From Mycolicibacterium peregrinum (lineage in GTDB: Bacteria > Actinomycetota > Actinomycetes > Mycobacteriales > Mycobacteriaceae): DNA of 46,078 bases. Positions 19,454 to 26,894 of this stretch are shown here, in pieces. Within the stretch, counting starts at the first letter, position 1. Each line of letters starts with the position of its first letter. Both the position numbers and the translations under genes were made by a program. The notes under the pieces are model-generated. The model was not told where the DNA came from. It saw only the letters and a program-made list of their open reading frames with translations, and did not search any database. The stretch lies in assembly GCF_001665625.1 (NCBI RefSeq), contig NZ_LZSY01000114.1, positions 1 to 46,078 of the forward strand, given 5' to 3'.

Positions 19454-19869
19454 GCGGCAAGCCGCTTGCGGCGCGTGGCGTCCAACGCGTAAGCGCCACC
19501 ACCGATTGCGGCGAGCAGCAGGAAGCCGAAGCAGTACAGCACGGCGAGTTCGCCGCCGTTCTCGATCGGCCACAGGCCCTTGGGCTGGTGCTCGGTGAAG
19601 TAGGCAAAGGCCATCTGGCCCGCGGCGATGATTGCGGCGATCCGGGTGAACAGCCCGACCGCGATCAGCAGGCCGAGGACCAACTCGAGTACACCGGCGT
19701 ACCAATACGGCCAGGTGCCCACCGGGACAGCGCCGCTCCCCGAATCGACGGGCCAGGCAAAGAGTTTGGATGCACCGTGGATGGCGAACAGCAGACCGAA
19801 CACGACGCGGAACAAGCTGATGACAGCAGGAGAAATTGAGCTCAGTCGGCTGTCCAAGTTGGTCGTCAT
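19450..19869 (-). CDS. DoxX family integral membrane protein
   Basis: A 139-residue protein with four predicted membrane helices: about 15-35, ending in LLFAIHGASKLFAWP; 55-75, YAGVLELVLGLLIAVGLF; 78-95, AAIIAAGQMAFAY; and 108-130, LAVLYCFGFLLLAAIGGGAYAL. DoxX proteins are related to thiosulfate:quinone oxidoreductase subunits. In mycobacteria a member works with SodA and SseA in oxidative stress defence, but this copy is not next to those genes. A leaderless-type promoter lies 6 nt before the ATG. It converges on the LLM oxidoreductase and shares the CTAG stop. Confidence 0.9.
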   Translation of the reverse strand: MTTNLDSRLSSISPAVISLFRVVFGLLFAIHGASKLFAWPVDSGSGAVPVGTWPYWYAGVLELVLGLLIAVGLFTRIAAIIAAGQMAFAYFTEHQPKGLWPIENGGELAVLYCFGFLLLAAIGGGAYALDATRRKRLAA

Positions 19870-19875
19870 GTGCCG

Positions 19876-19881
19876 ACAATA
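19876..19881 (-). promoter_or_regulatory. -10 box giving a leaderless doxX transcript
   Basis: On the minus strand TATTGT is followed by CGGCAC and then the ATG at 19869. The spacing is 6 nt and no ribosome binding site is present. Confidence 0.5.
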
Positions 19882-19900
19882 CTCGCCGTCCGCAGAAAAC

Positions 19901-20332
19901 TCACAGCTCCAGCAACACCGTTACCGGCCCGTCATTGACTAGTTCCACCTTCATGTGCGCCCCGAAAACTCCTGTTTGCACAACCGCACCCAATTCCTTG
20001 AGTGCGCCCGCGAACTCTGCCACCAGAGGTTCAGCAACGGCACCGGGTGCGGCCGCGTTCCATGACGGGCGCCTGCCCTTCTCGGTATTGGCGTACAGCG
20101 TGAACTGGCTGATCACCAGGATGGGTGCGCCAACGTCCGCCGCGGACTTCTCACCGTCGAGTATCCGCAACTGCCAGAGCTTTTCGGCCATCCGCCGGGC
20201 CTTGGCGGCGTCATCGTCATGGGTCGCCCCGACCAGGGCGACCAGCCCCTGCGGGTTCGGCTCGATCGCGCCGACGATTTCGCCGTCGACCGCAACATTG
20301 GCCGATGTCACCCGCTGCACCAGAACCCGCAT
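19901..20332 (-). CDS. dtd: D-aminoacyl-tRNA deacylase
   Basis: A 143-residue protein of standard Dtd length. It removes D-amino acids (and glycine from mischarged tRNA-Ala) from tRNAs in the cytoplasm. Both family signatures are intact: the catalytic-site SQFTLYA segment and the Gly-cisPro-containing VNDGPVTV near the C-terminus. The start is [17 protein letters not shown], the canonical N-terminus. It lies 31 bp upstream of doxX on the same strand. CACAAT ends 6 nt before the ATG and may be a weak leaderless -10 box. Confidence 0.96.
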   Translation of the reverse strand: MRVLVQRVTSANVAVDGEIVGAIEPNPQGLVALVGATHDDDAAKARRMAEKLWQLRILDGEKSAADVGAPILVISQFTLYANTEKGRRPSWNAAAPGAVAEPLVAEFAGALKELGAVVQTGVFGAHMKVELVNDGPVTVLLEL

Positions 20333-20377
20333 CGGTCCATTGTGCTTTCGGCGCTGAGCCGGCCGCCGGTCGGGTGC

Positions 20378-20704
20378 CTACCCGAGGGCGGATCTGCCGT
20401 AGTTGTCCGCGTACGCGTTCGCCACGCCAGGGAGGATCTCGACGATGGTGAAATAGCGGTCCCACAGTGGTGTTTCGCGGAGTTCCTCGACCGCGAGCTC
20501 GTACTCGTGCGGATCGGTGGTCTCCCAGAGCAGGAGGTCGGTGACCCTGGCGGTGTAGAACTCCGTGTCGTACCAACGGAAATTCACTGCGGGGTGTCGA
20601 TCGAGTATCGGTTGCAGGTGCCGGGCCAGCTCATCGAAGCGTTTGGCCACCGGAAATCCGAGCCATTCCGGATTGGTCTTGACCAACATGAAAACCGTGA
20701 ACAT
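20378..20704 (-). CDS. Darcynin-family protein of unknown function
   Basis: A 108-residue protein, MFTVFMLVKTNPEWLGF..., that resembles the small darcynin family of alpha/beta-barrel-like proteins. It has a central FRWYDTEFYTARVTDLLLWETTD segment and a C-terminal PLWDRYFTIVEILPG strand. No catalytic residues are known to me. The ATG at 20704 has GAGG with 6-nt spacing. About 115 bp upstream is a partial but strong IdeR/DtxR-type iron box, so iron control is possible. dtd lies 45 bp downstream on the same strand. Confidence 0.75.
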   Translation of the reverse strand: MFTVFMLVKTNPEWLGFPVAKRFDELARHLQPILDRHPAVNFRWYDTEFYTARVTDLLLWETTDPHEYELAVEELRETPLWDRYFTIVEILPGVANAYADNYGRSALG

Positions 20705-20818
20705 TGTGAACCTCGTTCTCTCATCTGTGAATACGACCGGAGAGAAACGAAAAGGCCAACGAATCTCTCCGTTGACCTGTGAGGTTGTCAGCACCGCAAG
20801 CGATTGCGCTCGCGTTGG

Positions 20819-20837
20819 TTAGGTTAGCCTAAAACTG
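20819..20837 (-). promoter_or_regulatory. Candidate IdeR/DtxR iron box upstream of the darcynin gene
   Basis: Read on the plus strand, the first 14 bases, TTAGGTTAGCCTAA (20819-20832), match the 19-bp DtxR/IdeR consensus TTAGGTTAGCCTAACCTAA exactly; the last five do not. It overlaps the U-tract of the glnA1 terminator and lies about 115 bp before the darcynin start. That distance is more typical of IdeR activation than of repression. Confidence 0.45.
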
Positions 20838-20866
20838 TGGCCCCCGGCAAGAACCGGGGGCCACAG
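20831..20866 (-). terminator. Intrinsic terminator of glnA1
   Basis: A perfect 13-bp stem (CTGTGGCCCCCGG, 20835-20847, with 20854-20866) with a 6-nt loop is followed on the minus strand by TTTTAGG. It is well placed to end glnA1 transcription, about 90 bp after the stop codon. Confidence 0.85.
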
Positions 20867-20880
20867 TCTGAGCGACTTGG

Positions 20881-20966
20881 ACGTCGCGTCGGCGGTGCCG
20901 ACTTAAACGTCGCGTCGGCGGTGCCGACTTACACGTCGCGTCGGCGGTGCCGACTTAAACGTCGTA
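20881..20966. repeat. 26-bp tandem repeat duplicating the end of glnA1
   Basis: Three 26-bp units start at 20881, 20907 and 20933. They are identical except for TTAC in place of TTAA in the second, and are followed by a partial fourth (ACGTCG, from 20959) inside the last codons of glnA1. Each unit carries GTCGGCACCGCCGAC on the minus strand, a 6-bp stem with a 3-nt loop, and two of them also repeat the TAA stop. The array lies between the glnA1 stop and its terminator, so the mRNA 3' end would have three small hairpins in a row. Confidence 0.85.
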
Positions 20967-22391
20967 GTACAGGCTGAACTCGTACGGGTGAGGCCGGATC
21001 TGGATCGGCATGATCTCGTTCTCCCGCTTGTAGGAGATCCAGGTCTCGATCAGGTCCTCGGTGAACACGCCGCCCTCGGTGAGGTACTCGTGATCCTCTT
21101 CGAGCTTGTCGATCACCGCGGCCAGCGAGGTCGGGGCCTGCGGGATGTTGGCGGCCTCGTCCGGCGGCAGCTCGTAGAGGTCCTTGTCGACCGGGGCGAG
21201 CGGCTCGATCTTCTTCTTGATGCCGTCGATGCCGGCCATCAGCATGGCCGCGAACGCCAGGTACGGGTTACCCGAGCTGTCCGGGCAGCGGAACTCGAGG
21301 CGCTTGGCCTTCGGGTTGTTGCCGGTGATCGGGATACGGACGCAGGCCGAGCGGTTGCGCTGGCTGTAGACCAGGTTGATCGGGGCCTCGTAGCCCGGCA
21401 CCAGACGCTTGTAGGAGTTGACCGTCGGGTTGGTGAACGCCAGCAGCGACGGGGCGTGGTGCAGGATGCCGCCGATGTAGTGGCGGGCGATGTCGGACAG
21501 GCCCGCGTAGCCGGACTCGTCGTGGAACAGCGGCTTGCCGTCCTTCCACAGCGACTGGTGGGCGTGCATACCGGAACCGTTGTCACCGAACAGCGGCTTG
21601 GGCATGAAGGTGACGGTCTTGCCGTTCTGCCACGCGGTGTTCTTGATGATGTACTTGAACAGCAGCACGTCGTCGGCCGCGTGCAGCAGCGTGTTGAACT
21701 TGTAGTTGATCTCGGCCTGACCGGCGGTGCCCACCTCGTGGTGGCCGCGCTCCAGGGTGAACCCGGCGTTGATCAGGTTGGTCGACATCTCGTCGCGCAG
21801 GTCGACGTAGTGGTCGTACGGCGCCACGGGGAAGTAGCCGCCCTTGGGGCGGACCTTGTAACCGAGGTTGGGGCGGCCGTCGGCCTCGGAGGGCTCGCCG
21901 GTGTTCCACCACGCGGACTCGGAGTCCACCTCGTAGAAGGTGCCGTTCATCCGGGAGTCGAAGCTCACGGAGTCGAAGATGTAGAACTCGGCCTCGGCAC
22001 CGAAGAAACAGGTATCGGCGATACCGGTGCTGGCCAGGTAGTTCTCCGCCTTGCGGGCCACGTTGCGCGGGTCACGGGAGTAGGCCTCGCGGGTGAACGG
22101 GTCGTGCACGAAGAAGTTCAGGTTCAGCGTCTTGGCGGCGCGGAACGGGTCGATGCGGGCGGTGTCGGGGTCCGGCAGCAGCATCATGTCGGATTCGTGG
22201 ATCGACTGGAACCCGCGGACCGACGAGCCGTCGAATGCGAGACCGTCCTCGAACACGCTCGCGTCGAACGCCGACGCCGGGATCGAGAAGTGCTGGACGA
22301 CGCCTGGCAGATCGCAGAAGCGAATGTCGACGTACTCGACGTTCTCGTCCTTGATCAGCTTGAAGATGTCGTCGGACGTCTTTTCTGCCAC
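20955..22391 (-). CDS. glnA1: Glutamine synthetase type I, GlnA1
   Basis: A 478-residue main glutamine synthetase, the same length as M. tuberculosis GlnA1 (Rv2220). It is the cytoplasmic dodecamer that makes glutamine and supports poly-glutamate in the envelope of pathogens. Motifs seen: [68 protein letters not shown] and NRSACVRIP. The adenylylation target is Y406 in [11 protein letters not shown], the substrate of GlnE encoded nearby. The GTG at 22391 is chosen over the longer ATG form because AAAGGAG precedes it and it gives the family N-terminus. Its 3' region carries the hairpin repeats and a terminator. Confidence 0.97.
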   Translation of the reverse strand: MAEKTSDDIFKLIKDENVEYVDIRFCDLPGVVQHFSIPASAFDASVFEDGLAFDGSSVRGFQSIHESDMMLLPDPDTARIDPFRAAKTLNLNFFVHDPFTREAYSRDPRNVARKAENYLASTGIADTCFFGAEAEFYIFDSVSFDSRMNGTFYEVDSESAWWNTGEPSEADGRPNLGYKVRPKGGYFPVAPYDHYVDLRDEMSTNLINAGFTLERGHHEVGTAGQAEINYKFNTLLHAADDVLLFKYIIKNTAWQNGKTVTFMPKPLFGDNGSGMHAHQSLWKDGKPLFHDESGYAGLSDIARHYIGGILHHAPSLLAFTNPTVNSYKRLVPGYEAPINLVYSQRNRSACVRIPITGNNPKAKRLEFRCPDSSGNPYLAFAAMLMAGIDGIKKKIEPLAPVDKDLYELPPDEAANIPQAPTSLAAVIDKLEEDHEYLTEGGVFTEDLIETWISYKRENEIMPIQIRPHPYEFSLYYDV

Positions 22392-22535
22392 TTCAGTGTT
22401 CTCCTTTACTGGTAACCCGCGGGTTGACGCTAAGGACACGATGTTGCGCAGTCGTCAACCATATGTTGCGCGCAAGTTACGCGATGACCGTTCTCTGTGA
22501 CATGAGCTACTCGCCGCAACCAAACCGGCCACGCC

Positions 22536-22541
22536 TATTCT
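22536..22541 (+). promoter_or_regulatory. -10 box giving a leaderless RDD-gene transcript
   Basis: TATTCT fits TANNNT, 6 nt before the ATG at 22548. The divergent 156-bp gap to glnA1 also contains the palindromes AACCCGCGGGTT (22414-22425) and TTGCGCGCAA (22466-22475), possible regulator sites for glnA1. Confidence 0.5.
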
Positions 22542-22547
22542 GGCCCT

Positions 22548-23024
22548 ATGGCGCGCACGATGGGAACTTGGCTGTCCGGACCTTCCTCCGAACCCGCCAG
22601 TGGATATCCGGGAGAGCGGCTCGGACTTCCCCAGCAGGGGCCCGGGTCGATCGCCCGATTCGGCCGACGCGTCGGTGCCATCCTGGCCGACTGGCTGATC
22701 TCGCTGGGCCTGACGGCGGTGCTGGCGGTGTCGTTCGGGCTCATGAGTCGCGACCAACTGCTGTACTCGCTGGACTTCCGGAACATCGCGCTGCTGGTGT
22801 GGTTGGTCATCGGGGTCGCCGCGGTGCGCTTGTTCGGCTTCACCCCCGGCCAGTACCTGCTGGGTCTGGCGGTGATCCCGCTCGACGGCCGCGACCATGT
22901 CGGGTTGGGCCGGGCGCTCACCCGCAACCTGTTGATCGTGCTGGTCATCCCGGCGCTGTTCACCGACGAGGACCACCGAGGTCTCCATGACCTGGCATCG
23001 AAGACCGCGGTGGTGCGGCGCTAG
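22548..23024 (+). CDS. RDD family membrane protein
   Basis: A 158-residue protein, counterpart of the RDD-domain gene next to glnA1 in M. tuberculosis (Rv2219A). The N-terminal 35 residues are soluble. The RDD core then starts at RFGRRVGAILADWLISLGL, with Arg and Asp residues at the first helix, followed by a second helix (NIALLVWLVIGVAAVRLFGFTPG) and a third around LLIVLVIPALFTDEDHRGLHD. RDD proteins are small membrane proteins, some linked to Na+ or osmolyte transport; function here is unknown. The -10 box supports ATG 22548, though ATG 22560 is in frame. It converges on the DUF4191 gene, with 3 bp between stop codons. Confidence 0.9.
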   Translation: MARTMGTWLSGPSSEPASGYPGERLGLPQQGPGSIARFGRRVGAILADWLISLGLTAVLAVSFGLMSRDQLLYSLDFRNIALLVWLVIGVAAVRLFGFTPGQYLLGLAVIPLDGRDHVGLGRALTRNLLIVLVIPALFTDEDHRGLHDLASKTAVVRR

Positions 23025-23036
23025 AACCTAGCGCCG
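23016..23036. terminator. Hairpin containing both stop codons of convergent genes
   Basis: CGGCGCTAG, AAC, CTAGCGCCG: a perfect 9-bp stem with a 3-nt loop. The RDD gene's TAG is in one arm and the DUF4191 gene's TAG in the other. It has no U-tract, so it may be a transcription barrier, an RNA end protector, or only the result of two facing genes ending in the same codons. Confidence 0.5.
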
Positions 23037-23780
23037 ACGCACCGTGCGCTGCACGCCACGCATCTTCGCGCCGGCGGGCATCGGACCCTTGGGCATCCCG
23101 GCCGGACCGGACTTGGTGCCCAGTGCGGCGAGCCGGGACTCGATCGAGTCCATCTGCTTGACGGTGATGTTGGCCGGCAGCTTGTTCAGGTGGCGCTCCA
23201 GCTTGGACAGCGGCACCTCGCCCTCGCCGTTGCCGACGACGATGTCGTAGATCGGGATCTCGCCGACCAGGCGAGCGGTGCGCTTCTTCTCCTGCGCCAG
23301 CAGTGGCTTGACCCGGGTGGCCGAACCCTCACCGACGAAGATCACACCGGGACGACCGATCACCCGGTGCACTGCGTCGAAATGACCCGTCGCGGCGACG
23401 CCGGGGGTGACCCGCCACTTGCCACGCAGGTTGTCCAGTGCCCAGGCCGCGGCACCCGTCTGGCCCTCGGCCTTCTTGTACACCGACTTCTGGGCCCGGC
23501 GGCCGAAGATGATGAACGCGACGAGCGCGCCGAGCACCACACCGAGCGGGACCATCGTGTACATGGTGAACCCGCCGATGAGCAGGCCGGCGACCACAGC
23601 GGCAGCGACGATCAGCACGAACGCGCCGATCATGTACGGCAGCAGGCGCTTGTCCTCTTTGCGCTGGATCTGGAATGCCTGCCACAGCTGACTGCGCCGC
23701 TGTTTCGAGGCCGCCTTGCGGGCAGCCTTCGCCTCGGCCTTTGCCGCCTTGGTTTCTGCGGCATTGCGGGTTTTCGCCAT
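23028..23780 (-). CDS. DUF4191 family membrane protein
   Basis: A 250-residue protein, counterpart of Rv2219. It opens with a strongly basic Ala/Lys/Arg helix (MAKTRNAAETKAAKAEAKAA...). Two membrane helices follow (about 48-70, LPYMIGAFVLIVAAAVVAGL, and 74-95, MYTMVPLGVVLGALVAFIIF), then a cytoplasmic domain of about 150 residues with GRPGVIFVGEG and a basic tail ending RRR. Its function is unknown, and its conserved place beside lipA and glnA1 is the main clue. The ATG at 23780 is 4 bp downstream of the lipA stop, so lipB, lipA and this gene form one operon. Confidence 0.9.
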   Translation of the reverse strand: MAKTRNAAETKAAKAEAKAARKAASKQRRSQLWQAFQIQRKEDKRLLPYMIGAFVLIVAAAVVAGLLIGGFTMYTMVPLGVVLGALVAFIIFGRRAQKSVYKKAEGQTGAAAWALDNLRGKWRVTPGVAATGHFDAVHRVIGRPGVIFVGEGSATRVKPLLAQEKKRTARLVGEIPIYDIVVGNGEGEVPLSKLERHLNKLPANITVKQMDSIESRLAALGTKSGPAGMPKGPMPAGAKMRGVQRTVRRR

Positions 23781-23784
23781 TACT

Positions 23785-24729
23785 TCAGGATACGGGGGGT
23801 TGATCCGCGAACCGAACCCGCGCGGCCTGGGCATAGAGCCGGCCCGCGCGGTAGGACGAACGGACCAGTGGTCCGGCCAGCACACCGGCGAATCCCAGGC
23901 CCTCGGCATAGCTCGACAGCTCGACGAACTCGTCGGGGTGGACCCAGCGTTCGACCGGGTGGTGGCGGGGGGAGGGCCGCAGGTACTGGGTGATGGTGAC
24001 GATGTCGCAGCCCGCGTCGTGCAGGTCGCGCAGTGCGGTGTGCACCTCGTCGATCGTCTCGCCCATCCCGAGGATCAGGTTCGATTTGGTAACCAGACCG
24101 AAGTCGCGGGCAGAGGTGATGACCGCAAGGCTGCGGTCGTAGCGGAACGCCGGACGAATGCGCTTGAAGATGCGCGGCACGGTTTCGACGTTGTGCGCGA
24201 ACACTTCTGGGCGCGACTCGAAAACCTCTTCAAGCTGTGCGGGCTCTCCGTTGAAGTCCGGGGCCAACAACTCCACGCCGGTGTTCGGGTTCAGGGCATG
24301 GATCTGACGGACCGTCTCCGCGTACAGCCACGCCCCGCCGTCGGGCAGGTCATCACGGGCCACCCCGGTCACGGTCGAGTATTTCAGCCCCATCGCCTGC
24401 ACGCTCTCGGCGACCCGGCGCGGCTCGTCGCGGTCCAGATCGGCCGGCTTGCCGGTGTCGATCTGGCAGAAGTCACAGCGGCGGGTGCACTGCTCGCCGC
24501 CGATCAGGAACGTGGCTTCCCGGTCCTCCCAGCATTCGAAGATGTTGGGGCAACCCGCCTCCTCGCACACCGTGTGCAGACCTTCGCGGCGAACCAGGCC
24601 CTTGAGTTCGGTGTACTCCGGACCCATCTTGGCCCTGGTCTTGATCCACGGTGGCTTGCGTTCGATGGGCGTCTGCGCGTTCCGCACTTCCAGACGCAGC
24701 AGTTTCCGACCTTCAGGCACCACAGTCAC
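23785..24729 (-). CDS. lipA: Lipoyl synthase
   Basis: A 314-residue radical-SAM enzyme that inserts two sulfur atoms into octanoyl groups already attached to lipoyl domains. Both Fe-S cluster motifs are complete: the auxiliary cluster [12 protein letters not shown] and the SAM cluster CTRRCDFC, with a late RSSYRAG segment supplying the conserved Ser. It acts after LipB (gene just upstream, 4-bp gap) on E2 proteins such as DlaT, encoded about 2 kb away, and on the GcvH protein. The start is GTG 24729. Counterpart of Rv2218. Confidence 0.97.
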   Translation of the reverse strand: MTVVPEGRKLLRLEVRNAQTPIERKPPWIKTRAKMGPEYTELKGLVRREGLHTVCEEAGCPNIFECWEDREATFLIGGEQCTRRCDFCQIDTGKPADLDRDEPRRVAESVQAMGLKYSTVTGVARDDLPDGGAWLYAETVRQIHALNPNTGVELLAPDFNGEPAQLEEVFESRPEVFAHNVETVPRIFKRIRPAFRYDRSLAVITSARDFGLVTKSNLILGMGETIDEVHTALRDLHDAGCDIVTITQYLRPSPRHHPVERWVHPDEFVELSSYAEGLGFAGVLAGPLVRSSYRAGRLYAQAARVRFADQPPVS

Positions 24730-24733
24730 TGGT

Positions 24734-25411
24734 TCATCCTACGTTCAGCGCTACTTCCAGGCGTCCGTCGAGCGCGTCGGACACGGCGGCGGCGACGCGG
24801 TCGGTGACGTCCTCGACGGTGATGCGACGGCCGAGTTCTGCCGTCAGCGATGTCACACCGGCATCCGCGATTCCGCACGGCACGATGGACGAGAACGCCG
24901 ACAGGTCGCAGTCACAGTTCAGCGCGAACCCGTGCAGCGTCGTCGCCCGGGACACCCGGATGCCGATCGCGCCGACCTTGCGGGCCGGGCGCAGCCCGTC
25001 ACCGGCGACCCACACGCCCGACCTGCCCTCGACCCGGCCCGTCTGCAGACCGAGATCCGCGCACACGGTGATGAGTGATTCCTCAAGGCGCCGAACGAAA
25101 TTCACCACGTCGAGCGGCTCGGTCAGCCCGATGATGGGGTAGCCCACCAGCTGTCCGGGGCCGTGCCAGGTGATCTTGCCTCCGCGGTCCGTGTCGACGA
25201 CGGGAGTGCCGTCCACCGGACGTTCGTGTGGCTCGGTGCGCTTGCCGGCGGTGTAGACGGCCGGGTGTTGCAGCAGCAGCAGAGTGTCGGGCCCGCCGGC
25301 CACCCTGGCATCGGCGATCTCGCGCTGTAGTTCCCAGGCGGATTCGTAATCGATCGTCCCCAGCTGCCGCACCGCCACCGGAGCAGTCGCCGAGCGGATG
25401 GATGCTGCCAT
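24734..25411 (-). CDS. lipB: Octanoyltransferase (lipoate-protein ligase B)
   Basis: A 225-residue enzyme that moves octanoyl from acyl carrier protein to the lipoyl-domain Lys. The catalytic pair is present: Lys in [10 protein letters not shown] and C179 in [12 protein letters not shown]. The conserved [11 protein letters not shown] and THGFALN-like [11 protein letters not shown] segments are also present. The ATG at 25411 gives the family N-terminus; TAGCGT 8 nt upstream might be a leaderless -10 box. It heads the lipB-lipA-DUF4191 operon and is divergent from the broken STM3941-type gene. Counterpart of Rv2217. Confidence 0.96.
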   Translation of the reverse strand: MAASIRSATAPVAVRQLGTIDYESAWELQREIADARVAGGPDTLLLLQHPAVYTAGKRTEPHERPVDGTPVVDTDRGGKITWHGPGQLVGYPIIGLTEPLDVVNFVRRLEESLITVCADLGLQTGRVEGRSGVWVAGDGLRPARKVGAIGIRVSRATTLHGFALNCDCDLSAFSSIVPCGIADAGVTSLTAELGRRITVEDVTDRVAAAVSDALDGRLEVALNVG

Positions 25412-25480
25412 GATCGTCCACGCTACTCGCGCGCAAAATTGCTGCCCGGCGCAGGGGTTGACGCCGAATAAGGTCGGATG

Positions 25481-25964
25481 GTGCCGGAATTCTCTGCCCG
25501 ATATTCGCCGTGGCGATTGTTGATGTTGACGGTGCTCGGCGTACTGATGGGCGCAATGTCGGCCTGGGTGGCGAGCTCGGCCGAGGCTTCCCTGCTGCAC
25601 AAAGCTGTCGGTGCCTGCGGCACCCTGTTCTTCCTGGGCGCGGCGGTCACCACCGCGGTCCGGTTGTTCGACCGCCGTGAGCAGCTTTCGGTGTCGCCCG
25701 ACGGCATCTACTACAAGCAGTGGTCCGAGGCGGTCATCCCGTGGGACGAGATCGTCGGCGTGACGGTGTGGAAGTACCGGCGGCAGCGGGCGATCATCCT
25801 GCATCTGGTCGACCCCCGCCGATTCCCGTCGACCACACTGCTGGGCAGGGTCGCCCGGGCCAACCGGCGGCTGACCGGAGGCGACATCGCTGACGCCGAT
25901 GGACCGTTCGTTCGACGAGGCGCTGACGGTGATCGAGGACTACCGGGCTACGTCGGCTCGCTAG
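25481..25964 (+). pseudogene. STM3941-family membrane protein, frameshifted near its 3' end
   Basis: The first 135 or so residues read as an intact small membrane protein: two membrane helices (about 12-32 and 40-60), then [26 protein letters not shown] and [17 protein letters not shown]. At about 25889 the frame is lost. A neighbouring frame continues the expected family ending ([24 protein letters not shown]) to the TAG at 25962-25964. Restoring GCGCTG where GCTG is found would join the frames into about 162 codons, so a GC dinucleotide loss in a GCGC run explains it. Read without repair, the frame runs on as antisense of the next gene, which is not a credible protein. TAAGGT ends 6 nt before GTG 25481, favouring that start over ATG 25478. 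It may be a true mutation or a sequencing error. Confidence 0.75.
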
Positions 25965-26869
25965 TCCTCGGGTGCGGCGGTGGCATATGCCAATGCCTCG
26001 CCGACGGTGTTGTGGTGGAAGCTGAAGCCGGCCCGCTCCAGGGCGGCGGGGATCGCGCGCTGGCCGATGAGCAGTCCCTCGTCGGCGATCTCGCCGAGCA
26101 GCGTTCGCAGCGCGAATCCCGGGACCATCACCGGAGTGGGCCGGTTGAGCGCCCGGCCCAGTGCGGCGGTGAACTCGGCATTGGTCACCGGGGCCGGACC
26201 GGTGAGATTGACCGGTCCGGAAAGGCTTTCGGTCGCCATCGCGAACAGCACCGCGCGGACCTCGTCCTCAAGGCTGATCCACGGGATGTACTGCCTGCCG
26301 TTGCCCAGCCTGGCGCCCAGGCCGAGAGAGAACAGCGGCTTGAGCCGGTTCACCATGCCGCCCGACGGGGACATGACCAGCCCGGTACGCAGCAGCACCA
26401 CCCGACAGCCGGCGGCGACGGCCGGCGCGGTCGCCGCTTCCCAATCTGCGCACAGCCCGGCAAGGAAACCGCGCCCTTCGGGCGCGGACTCGTCGGTCAC
26501 CCGGTCCCGGGTGTCGCCGTAGTAGCCGACCGCGCTGGCATTGATCAGCACCGGCACCCCGGCATCGGCCGCCGCCCCGGCCAGCACCTCGGTGGGGCCG
26601 ATCCGGCTGTCGCGCAGGCTCTGCTTGAAGGCGCCCGACCACCGTTTGTCGCCGACGCCGACGCCGCAGAGGTTCACCACCGCGTCCACGCCATTCAGCG
26701 CGCCGGCGTCGAACTCGCCGGTGTCGGGGTTCCAGAACAGCTCATCGCCGTTCGATGGTGCCCTGCGTACGATCCGGAGCACCCGGCGATCGGCAGCGCG
26801 CAGCGCTGACACCAGCGCCGAACCGATCAGACCGGATGATCCCGCTATCGCGATGACGGCGTCCGCCAC
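25961..26869 (-). CDS. TIGR01777 family NAD-dependent epimerase-like protein
   Basis: A 302-residue Rossmann-fold protein with the nucleotide-binding [14 protein letters not shown] near the N-terminus. [11 protein letters not shown] supplies the Tyr-containing active-site region of the extended SDR family, and [16 protein letters not shown] follows. It resembles cell-division inhibitor SulA-like/YfcH proteins, whose substrate is unknown. Start is GTG 26869, preceded by AGGAGGGG. It lies 25 bp downstream of dlaT on the same strand and is probably its operon partner, as Rv2216 is with Rv2215. Its stop shares a CTAG with the convergent STM3941-type gene. Confidence 0.92.
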   Translation of the reverse strand: MADAVIAIAGSSGLIGSALVSALRAADRRVLRIVRRAPSNGDELFWNPDTGEFDAGALNGVDAVVNLCGVGVGDKRWSGAFKQSLRDSRIGPTEVLAGAAADAGVPVLINASAVGYYGDTRDRVTDESAPEGRGFLAGLCADWEAATAPAVAAGCRVVLLRTGLVMSPSGGMVNRLKPLFSLGLGARLGNGRQYIPWISLEDEVRAVLFAMATESLSGPVNLTGPAPVTNAEFTAALGRALNRPTPVMVPGFALRTLLGEIADEGLLIGQRAIPAALERAGFSFHHNTVGEALAYATAAPED

Positions 26870-26894
26870 AGTGGGGAGCCCCTCCTAACGGCGT

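Noticed and set aside
20881..20966. CRISPR array
   Set aside because: The 26-bp repeats are directly adjacent without spacers and no cas genes are present.
20988..22415. 475-residue frame antisense to glnA1
   Set aside because: High GC content creates long antisense frames; the opposite strand encodes a fully conserved glutamine synthetase. The same holds for the long frames opposite the acyltransferase, Hip1, lipA and asnB genes.
22392..22547. GlnR or AmtR operator upstream of glnA1
   Set aside because: Two palindromes are present, but I could not match either to a known nitrogen-regulator consensus with confidence.
25478..26809. 443-residue plus-strand reading frame
   Set aside because: Beyond about 25889 it is antisense to the epimerase gene and has no family-like sequence. 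It arises from the frameshift of a protein of about 160 residues.
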